Assembly: GCF_015062905.1 (NCBI RefSeq)
Contig: NZ_SUTK01000003.1
Location: 34,774-98,773 of the forward strand
Origin: Methanobrevibacter thaueri
GTDB taxonomy: Archaea; Methanobacteriota; Methanobacteria; Methanobacteriales; Methanobacteriaceae
Direction of reading: 5' to 3'
Length of the DNA stretch: 64,000 bases
Shown here: in pieces, positions 54,843 through 63,850 of the stretch
How positions within the stretch are numbered: position 1 is the first letter of the stretch
Layout of the letters: every line of letters starts with the position of its first letter
Program-made: the position numbers and the translations under genes
The notes under the pieces: model-generated
Told to the model about the DNA's origin: nothing
What the model saw: only the letters and a program-made list of their open reading frames with translations
Databases searched by the model: none

Positions 54843-55973
54843 ATGCAGAACAAATTCGCTTGGATATCAACACCTGATGAAGTGTGGGAAGACAAGAAAG
54901 AGATGATTACAACTGCATTGGAATCAGGAATCGACCATGTTCTAGACCTTGACGACATTGAAAACATCAGGAAATTGGGAAACGTGAAGATAATCTCCAA
55001 CAGTGATGATGCGGACATCTATCTGGTCGGAATAAATGGTGAAGGCGATGGATTCATAGAGTTGAATGAGGATTTTAAGGATTCAGTTGATATTGCAAAT
55101 GCAAAAAAAGCAAAAAGCGAAGGAAAAAAAGTATGCGCATATGTAGTAATCACCGATAAGGCACATGAGCAATTGGCAGTGAAACTTGGAGAAGTCGTGG
55201 ACTATGTCATCCTTGTCGGAACCGACTGGACAATCATTCCACTTGAAAACATCATTGCAGATTTGCAGAAGGTTGATGTTGAAATCATTGCTGCAGTACG
55301 TGACCTTGACGGAGCCCGCGTTGCACTTGAAACACTGGAACACGGAACCGATGGAATAATATTTGAAGCCAATGACTTCAATCAAATCAAAAAAATTGCA
55401 CAGGAAGTTGTTGAAGCGTCACAGGCAAAATATGAACTCCAGATTGCTACCGTAACCAATGTAAAGCCATTGGGTTCAGGGGACCGTGTCTGTGTTGATA
55501 CAACCGACATGATGAAGCCGGGTGAAGGAATGCTTATCGGTTCATATTCAAAATCAATGTTTTTGGTTCACTCCGAAAGTTTGGAAAGCGAATATGTTGC
55601 ATCACGTCCATTCAGGGTAAATGCAGGGCCTGTTCAGGCTTATGTTATGGTGCCGGGCAACAAGACAAGATACCTGTCTGAACTGGTTGCCGGAGATGAG
55701 GTATTGATTGTCAATACCAAAGGTGAAACCAGAACAGCTTATGTCGGAAGAAGTAAAATCGAAAGAAGACCATTAATACTAATTGAAGCTGAATATGAAG
55801 GACAAATCATCAGAACATTACTTCAAAATGCTGAAACAATCAGAATAGTTGATGAAAACGACAATCCTCTGTCAGTGGCTGACGTAAAGCCGGGTGATAA
55901 GGTAAAGGTATACATTGAATCAAATGCCCGCCACTTCGGAATAGCGATTGATGAAACAATTATCGAACAATAG
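54843..55973 (+). CDS. aroB': 3-dehydroquinate synthase II (archaeal)
   Basis: 376 residues. KFAWISTPDEVWEDKKEMITTALESG, VDYVILVGTDWTIIPLENIIADLQ, GDRVCVDTTDMMKPGEGMLIGSYSKSMFLVHSE and RPFRVNAGPVQAYV are hallmarks of the archaeal AroB' family. It deaminates and cyclises ADH to 3-dehydroquinate, using NAD. AGGTGG ribosome site, nine bases after ADH synthase: together they form the alternative entry into the shikimate pathway, replacing bacterial AroG and AroB. Confidence 0.95.
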   Translation: MQNKFAWISTPDEVWEDKKEMITTALESGIDHVLDLDDIENIRKLGNVKIISNSDDADIYLVGINGEGDGFIELNEDFKDSVDIANAKKAKSEGKKVCAYVVITDKAHEQLAVKLGEVVDYVILVGTDWTIIPLENIIADLQKVDVEIIAAVRDLDGARVALETLEHGTDGIIFEANDFNQIKKIAQEVVEASQAKYELQIATVTNVKPLGSGDRVCVDTTDMMKPGEGMLIGSYSKSMFLVHSESLESEYVASRPFRVNAGPVQAYVMVPGNKTRYLSELVAGDEVLIVNTKGETRTAYVGRSKIERRPLILIEAEYEGQIIRTLLQNAETIRIVDENDNPLSVADVKPGDKVKVYIESNARHFGIAIDETIIEQ

Positions 55974-55982
55974 GTGTTTTTG

Positions 55983-56540
55983 ATGTCACAGATAAGAGCA
56001 TTTCTTGCCATTGATTTGGATGATGACTTAAAGCCAAAGATAAACAAGATTATCAGGGAATTCAAAAAAACGGATGCAAGAATAAAATATGTGGATTTAG
56101 TTAACCTACATTTGACCTTAAAATTCTTTGGCGAAATTGATACTGAAGGTCTGAATTTGCTTGAAGACGCAATATCCAATGTTTTAGGCGAATTTGACTC
56201 ATTCAATATTAAAATTAAAGGCTGCGGAGCATTTCCTAACAATAACCGCATCAATGTCATTTGGGTGGGAATTGATGAGGATTCCATCATAAGGGACATG
56301 CATGACAAGTTGGATAAGGAATTTGTTCGCTTAGGTTTGGATAAGGACAGGAAATTCTCAACACACCTGACAATAGGACGCATGAAATCAGCTAAAAACA
56401 AGAATAAAGTAAAATCAACAATAGAAGAGTTCAGTGATGTTGAAATCGGCGAGATGGAAGTGACAAAAGTATCCCTTAAAAAATCAACCCTGACACCTGC
56501 CGGACCGATATATGAAGATTTGAAGATATTTGAATTATGA
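55983..56540 (+). CDS. thpR: RNA 2',3'-cyclic phosphodiesterase (LigT/ThpR)
   Basis: 185 residues. Two HxT motifs, HLTLKFFGEI (about 43-52) and HLTIGRMKS (about 124-132), mark the 2H phosphoesterase superfamily; the opening RAFLAIDLDDDL is typical of ThpR. It hydrolyses 2',3'-cyclic phosphates at RNA ends. The ATG at 55983 with AGGTG upstream is preferred over an in-frame TTG at 55974. Its end overlaps the CCA enzyme gene by four bases (ATGA), a pairing that fits shared work on tRNA ends. Confidence 0.93.
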   Translation: MSQIRAFLAIDLDDDLKPKINKIIREFKKTDARIKYVDLVNLHLTLKFFGEIDTEGLNLLEDAISNVLGEFDSFNIKIKGCGAFPNNNRINVIWVGIDEDSIIRDMHDKLDKEFVRLGLDKDRKFSTHLTIGRMKSAKNKNKVKSTIEEFSDVEIGEMEVTKVSLKKSTLTPAGPIYEDLKIFEL

Positions 56541-57898
56541 TGACCATGGATTATGAAGCTATACTAAAAGATATTAAACCTACTGAAGCTGAAAAAAAGC
56601 ATATTTTCAGTGTATCAGACAGTATAATGAAGTTCCTGCAAAATGCATGTGATGATAAGGGCATTGACGCCAACATAAATTTGGTGGGGTCCGTTGCTAA
56701 AAATACTGCACTTAAGGGAAAATCGGATATCGATATCTTTATAGCTTTTCCATTGGGAACTGAAAAGAAATACCTGAAAGATAAGGGTCTCGAGCTGGCC
56801 CATGAATGCTGTGATGAGTTCGGAGTCACCGCCCAACATCATTTTGCATCACATCCCTATGTGACAACCGATATTGAAGGATGTGAGGTTGACATTGTTC
56901 CATGCTATGCCATCGAAAGTGGCGACCAGTTGCAATCTGCCGTCGACAGGACCATTTTGCACACCCGTTATGTAAAGGCCAATTTAAGTGAAAGCCAGCA
57001 GGATGAAGTTCTGCTGTTGAAACGATTCATGGCAATGACTGGCACTTACGGTTCAGAGTTTAAGGTTGGCGGATTTGCCGGTTATCTGTGCGAACTGCTG
57101 ATACTCAAATATGGCGATTTTGAAAAAACACTGAAAGCAGCAATCAATTGGAAATTTGGGCACGTGATAGATATTGAAGAATACGGCACTTCAAAAAAAT
57201 TCAGGGATCCGTTAATCGTCATTGATCCTACTGATAAGAATCGTAATGTCGGTGCTGCCTTAAGATTGGATAAGATGGCTGAATTTATCCAGTCAGCCCG
57301 AAATTATATATTTTCTGATAACAAGAAAGATTATTTTTACCCATTAAACAAAAATCTAAATAAGGATGATATTCTGGAGGAATTTGAGACAAGAAACAGT
57401 GATTTAATAGCATTTAAATTCAGAATTCCGGACATTCCTTTGGACACTCTGCATCCTCAGCTTAGAAAGACCTGCCAGGCATTGGAAAGGAAACTGAATG
57501 GTGAGGAGTTCAATGTATTCAAGGCAGACTATTGGAGTGATGAAACAGATTATTGTGTTATTCTCCTTGAAATGGCTTCATCACACTTAAACAATGTTAA
57601 AGTTAATGTGGGGCCTAAAGTATTTATTACACAGGCCTGTGAGAATTTTGTGGCCAAGTATGGTCGTGAAAACTGTTATATTCAGGATGATTTTCTAGTG
57701 CACATGCAGAAAAGGGAATTCGTTGATGCAGTAGACATGATCAGATATATTTTAACAACTGAACATATAGGATTGATAAAAGTTGGAAAAAACCTTAAAA
57801 AGAGCATTATCAACACTTATGAGTTCATCGACATTGATGAAGTTGATATTGACTTTTTAGATGATTTCCTAAATCCTGGCCAATACATTGTAAGGTGA
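56537..57898 (+). CDS. cca: CCA-adding tRNA nucleotidyltransferase (archaeal class I)
   Basis: 453 residues, usual for archaeal CCA enzymes. The nucleotidyltransferase site NLVGSVAKNTALKGKSDIDIFIAFP lies near residues 44-68, with the third catalytic Asp in GCEVDIVPCY. LLKRFMAMTGTYGSEFKVGGFAGYLCELL is a class I core block, and a tail domain with the tRNA-binding sheet follows. It builds or repairs the CCA end of tRNA without template. It starts within the thpR stop and is followed four bases later by the MATE gene. Confidence 0.95.
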   Translation: MMTMDYEAILKDIKPTEAEKKHIFSVSDSIMKFLQNACDDKGIDANINLVGSVAKNTALKGKSDIDIFIAFPLGTEKKYLKDKGLELAHECCDEFGVTAQHHFASHPYVTTDIEGCEVDIVPCYAIESGDQLQSAVDRTILHTRYVKANLSESQQDEVLLLKRFMAMTGTYGSEFKVGGFAGYLCELLILKYGDFEKTLKAAINWKFGHVIDIEEYGTSKKFRDPLIVIDPTDKNRNVGAALRLDKMAEFIQSARNYIFSDNKKDYFYPLNKNLNKDDILEEFETRNSDLIAFKFRIPDIPLDTLHPQLRKTCQALERKLNGEEFNVFKADYWSDETDYCVILLEMASSHLNNVKVNVGPKVFITQACENFVAKYGRENCYIQDDFLVHMQKREFVDAVDMIRYILTTEHIGLIKVGKNLKKSIINTYEFIDIDEVDIDFLDDFLNPGQYIVR

Positions 57899-57902
57899 AC
57901 AA

Positions 57903-59273
57903 ATGGAAAAGACCGAAGAAATAGACTTAATCGTAAACCATCCGAAAAAAGCGATAAATAAGTTGGCCTTACCTATCATTATTTCAAACTTATTTATGAT
58001 GCTGAATAACATTATCGACGGGATATGGGTATCCGGCTTGGGTCCGGACGCTCTTGCAGCAGTCGGTTTTGTAACACCTTTATTTTTGGCGATGGTCGGC
58101 TTTGCAAACGGTATGGGTGCAGGTTCAAACAGTCTGATTGCCAGATACATTGGAGCTGAAGACTATCACAATGCTGGAAACAGTGCAATTCACTCTATAA
58201 TGCTAAGCATAATTGTTACCGTTATAGCAACCATTTTTATGCTGATTATTCTAAAGCCACTTCTTTTGATTATGGGAGCAGGAGAAATCATAGATTTGAC
58301 AATGACCTACGGAAGCATTGTCCTTGGAGGTATATTTTCAATATTTCTTCCTGCGATGATGGCAGCCATCTTCAGGTCACAGGGTGAAATAAGACGCGCA
58401 TCATATCCTTTGCTTTTTACAGCTGTCATAAACATGATTCTGGACCCTATTTTCATTTATTACTTTAATCTTGGAGTCGGAGGTGCTGCAGTTGCCACCG
58501 TTTTATCCGGTACACTTCCTATGTTTCTGATGATTTATTGGATGTTTTATAAAAGGGACAGCTTTCTGGAAGTCAAGATGAGTGAATACAAGAGGGATTT
58601 TGGAATATATAAGGATATCCTTGTTGTCGGAATTCCTGCAAGTCTAGAGCAGTTTATCCTTTCATTTGTATCCATACTGATGAACTATTGGCTGACATTG
58701 CTTTCGGGAACAGTTGCCGTTGCGGCATATACTGCCACATGGAGGCTGGTTGCAATGGGAATGGCTCCGCTGATAGGTATTGGTATGGCCGCATTGACCG
58801 TTGGAGGGGCAGCTTATGGGGCACGTAACTTGAATAACTTCAAGACGGCCATGAATTATGGCGTAAAGCTGGGATTGATATCTTCAGTTATAATCTGTGC
58901 GTTCCTGTTTGTATTTGCCGAGCCGCTGTCATACATCTTCTCATACTCAGCAGATGCGGCAGTCCTGTCTGCAAGGGTTATCGATTGTCTGCATATCCTA
59001 TGCTTCTTTATCGTATTGATGCCTTTCGGTATTGTGGCAGGAAACCTTTTCCAGGCAATGGGCAAAGGTACAATATCACTTGCCCTGACATTTCTAAGGG
59101 CATTCATCTTAGAGGTTCTCTTTGCCGGACTGTTTGCATTCGCATTCAATCTTGCAGATATCGGAATTTACATAGGAATGGTCGTTGGAATGTCAATAGG
59201 ATGCATATTCAATTACATTTACATTAATTATTATCTAAACAAACATGAGGATTACTTCACACCAAAAAGGTGA
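57903..59273 (+). CDS. MATE family efflux transporter
   Basis: 456 residues with twelve hydrophobic helices in two similar halves. KLALPIIISNLFMMLNNIIDGIWVSGLGPDALAAVG and PLFLAMVGFANGMGAGSNSLIARYIGA are typical of MATE N-terminal halves, and GIPASLEQFILSFVSILMNYWL opens the second half. It is a sodium- or proton-driven exporter of small molecules; the substrate is unknown. Because it follows the CCA gene by four bases, the two share a transcript though the functions are unrelated. Confidence 0.93.
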   Translation: MEKTEEIDLIVNHPKKAINKLALPIIISNLFMMLNNIIDGIWVSGLGPDALAAVGFVTPLFLAMVGFANGMGAGSNSLIARYIGAEDYHNAGNSAIHSIMLSIIVTVIATIFMLIILKPLLLIMGAGEIIDLTMTYGSIVLGGIFSIFLPAMMAAIFRSQGEIRRASYPLLFTAVINMILDPIFIYYFNLGVGGAAVATVLSGTLPMFLMIYWMFYKRDSFLEVKMSEYKRDFGIYKDILVVGIPASLEQFILSFVSILMNYWLTLLSGTVAVAAYTATWRLVAMGMAPLIGIGMAALTVGGAAYGARNLNNFKTAMNYGVKLGLISSVIICAFLFVFAEPLSYIFSYSADAAVLSARVIDCLHILCFFIVLMPFGIVAGNLFQAMGKGTISLALTFLRAFILEVLFAGLFAFAFNLADIGIYIGMVVGMSIGCIFNYIYINYYLNKHEDYFTPKR

Positions 59274-59277
59274 TTTG

Positions 59278-59622
59278 ATGAGTGAAAAAACATACATATA
59301 CGAATATGGCCGGGATGAATTGAGCGAATTGTCAGACATTGAACTGAAAGCATTGAAAAAGGCGTCACGGCTCAATGACAAAATGCTTGACCTCAAGATT
59401 TTGATTGATGAAATCGACTATGATTGGGGAGAATATCTTGATTTTCTAGAGAATGAAAAGATTTCCAAAATCTGTGAATTCAGAGGTGGCCAATGCATAG
59501 ATTTTGATGAGGAATTGCTGAATGCCATTGTAAATACATTGAAAAAATCACTAAATGACACTAACAAATCCATAAACTACAACCATAAAAAAATAGGATT
59601 GAACCGTGTGCTTGACGGATAA
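59278..59622 (+). CDS. Uncharacterised protein, 114 residues
   Basis: A soluble, helical, acidic/lysine-rich protein (SEKTYIYEYGRDELSELSDI, CEFRGGQC near residue 64, HKKIGLNRVLDG at the end). I do not recognise the family. AAAAAGGTGAT just upstream decides for the ATG at 59278; the reading frame is open to 59245, inside the MATE gene. The two Cys may be a coincidence or a small metal site. The position suggests cotranscription with MATE. Confidence 0.6.
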   Translation: MSEKTYIYEYGRDELSELSDIELKALKKASRLNDKMLDLKILIDEIDYDWGEYLDFLENEKISKICEFRGGQCIDFDEELLNAIVNTLKKSLNDTNKSINYNHKKIGLNRVLDG

Positions 59623-59666
59623 CATTTTAGAAACTTTTATTTAATTCAGTTGTTATATTATTAATC

Positions 59667-60224
59667 ATGACTGAGATTAAAAAACTCACCGCCGACGTTG
59701 ATGTCGAAGAGTACTACAAAAACTATGTAGACTTCGAAAAATTCTCCAAATTATGCATAGAAGAACAGGAGATGCTTGGATATAACTGGAGCTACCCTCC
59801 TTTTGATTTTGATGTCGATGAGCTGTGGAACTCCTATAACAAGCTCAAGATTGTGGCATTCAAGATAGAATTTTCAGATGAGGAGCTGGAGCACACATTT
59901 TCAGAAATAGAATTGAACCATATTCTCAAGAGATTTGAAAGGTTCAAGGCCAGGCTGATGAATGATATCTATGTGCTGGAGAATGAGGATTCACAGGCAC
60001 TGTTTTTGGGCAAATGCAATCTTTGCATGAAGTGCACAAGGGAATTCGGAATGCACTGTAAGATGCCGTTTAAAATGCGGTATCCTCTGGAGGCATTGGG
60101 TGCCGATGTCGACCAGACTGTTGAGGATATTTTCGGATTAAAGATCCATTATGCTCATGATGGCAAGCTGCCTGAATATCTTATATTCGTTGGCGGCCTG
60201 CTTTATGACAAAAAAATTGGGTGA
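59667..60224 (+). CDS. DUF2284 family metal-binding protein
   Basis: 185 residues. The C-terminal half has CNLCMKCTREFGMHCKMPFKMRYPLEALG, the Cys pattern of DUF2284 proteins. Those are predicted metal or iron-sulfur binders found in methanogens and other anaerobes. The N-terminal half (FSKLCIEEQEMLGYNWSYPPFDFDV) also fits the family. The reaction is unknown. It precedes npdG by four bases. Confidence 0.85.
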   Translation: MTEIKKLTADVDVEEYYKNYVDFEKFSKLCIEEQEMLGYNWSYPPFDFDVDELWNSYNKLKIVAFKIEFSDEELEHTFSEIELNHILKRFERFKARLMNDIYVLENEDSQALFLGKCNLCMKCTREFGMHCKMPFKMRYPLEALGADVDQTVEDIFGLKIHYAHDGKLPEYLIFVGGLLYDKKIG

Positions 60225-60228
60225 TATC

Positions 60229-60915
60229 ATGAAAGTAAGTGTAATTGGAGGAACTGGACCACAAGGACTTGGAATTGCTGAAAGATTAGCAATTGCAGGT
60301 GTAGATGTAATTGTCGGTTCCAGAAAAGAAGAAAAAGCATTGGACGTCGTTGCAAAAGCAAAAGAAGACTTAGCAGATTATGATTTATCTATGGTAGGTA
60401 TGGCAAACGAAGATGCTGCCCGTGAAGGTGATGTGCTTATTTTGACAGTACCATTGGCCGCTCAAAAGCCAACAGTCGAAGGAATCAAAGAGTTCTGTAA
60501 CGACAAGATTGTCATGGATGCAACAGTACCACTGGAAACAGCAATCGGAGGAAAACCATTCAGATTCGTCGACCTCATGGAGGGATCCGCTGCTGAAAGA
60601 ACCGCTTCCATCCTTGACGGAACCGGTGCAAAAGTAATCTGTGCATTTTGTAACATCTCAAACTCTCACCTTTCAAACATTCCAGAAGAAATCGACTGTG
60701 ACTGTTTGATTGCAGGTGATGATGCTGATGCTAAAGCCACAGCTGCTGAAATTATTGACAAAATCCCTGGTATTAAAACAATTGACTGTGGAATACTGGA
60801 AAAAGCAAGAATAATCGAAAAAATCACTCCACTGTTGATTGGTTTAAACATCAAATACAAATCACATTACGGTGGTTTAAGAATTACTGGAATTCCTGCA
60901 CTTGACAAAGACTGA
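60229..60915 (+). CDS. npdG: NADPH-dependent F420 reductase (F420:NADP+ oxidoreductase)
   Basis: 228 residues. MKVSVIGGTGPQGLGIAERLAIAG (the NADP loop begins at residue 7), VGSRKEEKA, LILTVPLAAQKPTVE and CAFCNISNSHLSNIPEEIDCDCLIAGDDADAK are the blocks of the archaeal Fno/NpdG enzyme. It passes hydride between reduced F420 and NADP+. GGTGAT at 60220-60225 sets the ATG at 60229; the longer in-frame reading from 60151 runs inside the DUF2284 gene. Together with fprA it marks the organism as F420-dependent. Confidence 0.95.
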   Translation: MKVSVIGGTGPQGLGIAERLAIAGVDVIVGSRKEEKALDVVAKAKEDLADYDLSMVGMANEDAAREGDVLILTVPLAAQKPTVEGIKEFCNDKIVMDATVPLETAIGGKPFRFVDLMEGSAAERTASILDGTGAKVICAFCNISNSHLSNIPEEIDCDCLIAGDDADAKATAAEIIDKIPGIKTIDCGILEKARIIEKITPLLIGLNIKYKSHYGGLRITGIPALDKD

Positions 60916-60925
60916 TTCGATTATT

Positions 60926-61402
60926 ATGGATTCAATTGAGGCTCTAATTGGAAAGAATATTGATGAAGTGTCCTTAATTGAATCAAAAACTTTTTTTATT
61001 GCACCTCTGAAGTATTCAACTAAAGTTTGCGGAAAGCGATATCCTTCAGATAAGCTTAAAATATCTGATTTGGATTATTTTAACATGATTTCATTTTCAC
61101 AGCTTTTCAAAAAGGAAGCGTTATTGATAATTTGGCATGATGAAACGGGCATTATAACCGATTTGGAGATATATTACCTGAGCAACGATTTTGATATCCT
61201 ATTTCAAGATTACTACATCATCAAAAAAGCCATTGATGATGGTCAAGCCCATAAACTGAGGGAAGGTGATACCAGATATTTGGGAGCTTCAAGATTAAGT
61301 GAAAAAGTGCCCCAGCCAAATAGCATCAAATTAGCAAATAAACGCGAACTAGTTTTAAAAAAGAGATATCTGCAAAAAATCATCAATGAAATCAAGATTT
61401 AA
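60926..61402 (+). CDS. MutH/Sau3AI-like domain protein (orphan, short)
   Basis: 158 residues from the ATG at 60926 (a TTG at 60902 would overlap npdG). The C-terminal half, DDGQAHKLREGDTRYLGA (104-121), then PQPNSIKLANKRELVLKKRYLQKII, closely follows my recollection of the Sau3AI/MutH signature (HxLSEGxTxYLxA, QPxSxxKAKxRAFSLKxxYM). Near the N-terminus D13-x5-ESK21 could stand in for the DxxxxxxExK nuclease site, but spacing is one short. No modification methylase or partner domain is adjacent. It may be a nicking or DNA-binding protein; enzymatic activity is doubtful. Confidence 0.55.
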   Translation: MDSIEALIGKNIDEVSLIESKTFFIAPLKYSTKVCGKRYPSDKLKISDLDYFNMISFSQLFKKEALLIIWHDETGIITDLEIYYLSNDFDILFQDYYIIKKAIDDGQAHKLREGDTRYLGASRLSEKVPQPNSIKLANKRELVLKKRYLQKIINEIKI

Positions 61403-61411
61403 ACTAAAATA

Positions 61412-61419
61412 TTTATATA
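61412..61419 (+). promoter_or_regulatory. Candidate TATA box of the second adhesin gene
   Basis: TTTATATA about 53 nt upstream of the favoured start codon, right after the end of the MutH-like gene. Confidence 0.4.
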
Positions 61420-61471
61420 GTATTTTTTATAAATATTGTTATATATTTAATAATTTTTGGAGTTGGGATGT

Positions 61472-63796
61472 TTGCTAAATAAAAAAATTATTATTTTAAT
61501 GTTATTGATTAGCTTATTTGCCATCTCAGCTGTTAATGCGCAAGACAATGTAACTTGTGACAATGATGTTGCTATTTTTGATGATGAGGTCGTGCTGAAT
61601 GCATCTGCAAATAGTTTCGCAGAGTTAAATCATGCAATCAATGACAATGAGGATGTTAATATCTATTTTGATCATGATTTTACATTTGATAATGATACAG
61701 ATTCCGAGTTTAAGGATGGAATTTTGATTAACCGGTCTGTTAACATATTCGGTAATGGACATATGATTAATGCTACAGGCAATGCAAGAATATTCAACAT
61801 CATATCTGAAAATGTCTTTATAAATGGAGTTAACTTTGTTAATGGATATGCTCAAAACGGAGGAGCAATAACAGGAAACTCCTATGCGGTCATAGATTGT
61901 AAATTTATTTCAAATAATGCAGATAATTTTGGTGGCGCTATCTTCAATGGTAATGCGGAAAACTGTACCTTTGAAGGCAATACTGCAATGAATGGCGGTG
62001 CAATATATAATGGTTCTGCTAAAAACTGTACTTTTAACTCAAATGAGGCCTCATTCGGCGGTGCAATATATGATACATATGCAATATATTGTGAATTCAC
62101 ATCCAATTATGCCCTTGTTAGCTCAGGTGCAATGGAAGGAGGTTCCGCTTATAATTGCACATTCAATAGAAATTCTGCGTTAAAATATGGAGCCGCATCA
62201 AAGGCGAATTTAATCAAATGTTATTTCAATGATAATAATGCTTCCACTTTCGGCGGAGCAATTGGAGGTGACTGCTTTGCCAATAATTGTATATTCATTA
62301 ATAATTATGCAGCAAACGAAGGTGGAGCGGTTTATGCATCTTATGTAAACAATTCCGAGTTTTGGGACAATCATGCAACCCATGGAGGAGCCATTTCCGG
62401 AAATGTTCATTCTGTTGAAAATTCAATGTTCTTTAACAATTATGCAAAAGAAAGAGGTGGAGCATTAAACAATATTTATGCTTATGGCTGTGAATTCAGA
62501 AGAAATCATGCTCAGGAAGGAGGAGCGATGTATGGAAGTTCCGCCAAAAACTGTACTTTCATAAGTAATTATGCAACCGATTCAAGCGGTGCAATAAAAG
62601 GATATTCTGAAGAATGCTTATTTATAGATAATTCTGCATATAGGGCGGGAGCTTGTGAAGGGGATTCATTGAATTCCAAATTCGAGGAAAATCATGCAAC
62701 AACCGGCGGAGCGATTTACGGCAATTTCGTTAATGACTGTATTTTTATAGAAAACTATGCCAATGAAGGCGGTGCAATCTATGGAGGCTCTGCAGTTTTA
62801 TGTGATTTCATCGAAAATCATGCAAAGACCGGCGGAGCGATGTATAGCGGTGCCGCTGTCAGATCAAATTTCACAGGAAATGTAGCTAATATTTCCGGTG
62901 GAGCCCATTACAGAACATCCCTTACAGATTGCATATTAAAAGATAATCTTCCAAAATATAAATTGACCGTTACAGACTTTGAAGCGATTTACGGTTTCGG
63001 TGGAGAAATCAGAGTAAAACTGTCAGATTCCCAAAGCTACATGATAAACAACATTAGAACATTAGTGAAAATATATGATTCAGATAATAAACTCGTATTT
63101 GTTTCTACATGCTTAAGCGGAGGAACCTGTTTTGTAGACCTTGACCTTGGAGAATTCACCATGGTTGTGAGTATGGATGACAGCAACTATAATGCCGATC
63201 CGGTAACCAGCCATATAACTATTAAAAAGGCATCTTCATTTTATGTTAAAGGCGTAACCGCAACCTATGGCATCAACAATCCTCTTATTATAAACCTGCA
63301 TGATGCAGACGGTTCAATAATCAAAAATACCAAAGTAAAGGTAAATGTCGACGGTGTTATAAAAACATATACTACAAACAAAAACGGTCAAGTATTGTTA
63401 GACACATCCAGTTATAATCCTGGTACACATAAGGTCACAGTCACTTTTAACGGAAACAGCAAATACTTCAAGTCATCAACTTCATCTACCATAACCGTTA
63501 AAAAGGCAAAACCGTTCATTATCGTATCAAAAATGAAATACTATGCAAGCGAAAAGGTAAAAAAATTCTATATGATTTTAAAGGATAATCGTTATAGAGC
63601 CATGAAAAATACTAAAGTCACATTAAAGGTCAACGGCAAGACCTACACTGCTAAAACCAATTCTAAAGGTAGGGCTACCTTTAAAATAACTAAATTAAAT
63701 AAGAAAGGCAAATTTACCGCCACTGCCAAATATGGTGGAAACAACTATTATGTTGCGGTGTCTGGCTCTGCAAAAATCACAGTTAATAAAGGATGA
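61472..63796 (+). CDS. Adhesin-like surface protein: beta-helix repeats plus Ig-like domains
   Basis: 774 residues. Signal peptide (LLNKKIIILMLLISLFAIS, cut after AVNA), then a parallel beta-helix (about 80-490) with over fifteen turns of the form NxAxxGGAIYGxxxxNCxF. From residue 500 several Ig-like modules follow (VKVNVDGVIKTYTTNKNGQV, KVTLKVNGKTYTAKTNSKGR), related to the domain at 2002. There is no C-terminal membrane helix, unlike the adhesin at 48390. It may be secreted or wall-bound through the Lys-rich end. The start is probably TTG at 61472; TTG 61457 and 61463 are in frame, and no ATG fits. Confidence 0.88.
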   Translation: MLNKKIIILMLLISLFAISAVNAQDNVTCDNDVAIFDDEVVLNASANSFAELNHAINDNEDVNIYFDHDFTFDNDTDSEFKDGILINRSVNIFGNGHMINATGNARIFNIISENVFINGVNFVNGYAQNGGAITGNSYAVIDCKFISNNADNFGGAIFNGNAENCTFEGNTAMNGGAIYNGSAKNCTFNSNEASFGGAIYDTYAIYCEFTSNYALVSSGAMEGGSAYNCTFNRNSALKYGAASKANLIKCYFNDNNASTFGGAIGGDCFANNCIFINNYAANEGGAVYASYVNNSEFWDNHATHGGAISGNVHSVENSMFFNNYAKERGGALNNIYAYGCEFRRNHAQEGGAMYGSSAKNCTFISNYATDSSGAIKGYSEECLFIDNSAYRAGACEGDSLNSKFEENHATTGGAIYGNFVNDCIFIENYANEGGAIYGGSAVLCDFIENHAKTGGAMYSGAAVRSNFTGNVANISGGAHYRTSLTDCILKDNLPKYKLTVTDFEAIYGFGGEIRVKLSDSQSYMINNIRTLVKIYDSDNKLVFVSTCLSGGTCFVDLDLGEFTMVVSMDDSNYNADPVTSHITIKKASSFYVKGVTATYGINNPLIINLHDADGSIIKNTKVKVNVDGVIKTYTTNKNGQVLLDTSSYNPGTHKVTVTFNGNSKYFKSSTSSTITVKKAKPFIIVSKMKYYASEKVKKFYMILKDNRYRAMKNTKVTLKVNGKTYTAKTNSKGRATFKITKLNKKGKFTATAKYGGNNYYVAVSGSAKITVNKG

Positions 63797-63823
63797 ATTA
63801 TTGTCAAATCATTTCGTTGAACC

Positions 63824-63847
63824 TCTCCGGCTTGTAGAAGCCGGAGA
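63824..63847 (-). repeat. Hairpin at the right end of an IS200/IS605-type element
   Basis: TCTCCGGCTT (63824-63833), loop GTAG, AAGCCGGAGA (63838-63847): a perfect 10-bp G/C-rich stem in an AT-rich genome. It lies three bases after the tnpB stop on the minus strand. Subterminal hairpins of this kind mark IS200/IS605 ends and form part of the TnpB guide-RNA scaffold. Confidence 0.7.
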
Positions 63848-63850
63848 TTC

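Noticed and set aside
60151..60228. 26-residue N-terminal extension of npdG
   Set aside because: It lies inside the DUF2284 gene, and GGTGAT plus homology fix the start at 60229.
61850..62930. Direct repeats resembling a CRISPR array
   Set aside because: The periodicity comes from beta-helix turns in the adhesin; units vary and are coding, with no constant repeat.
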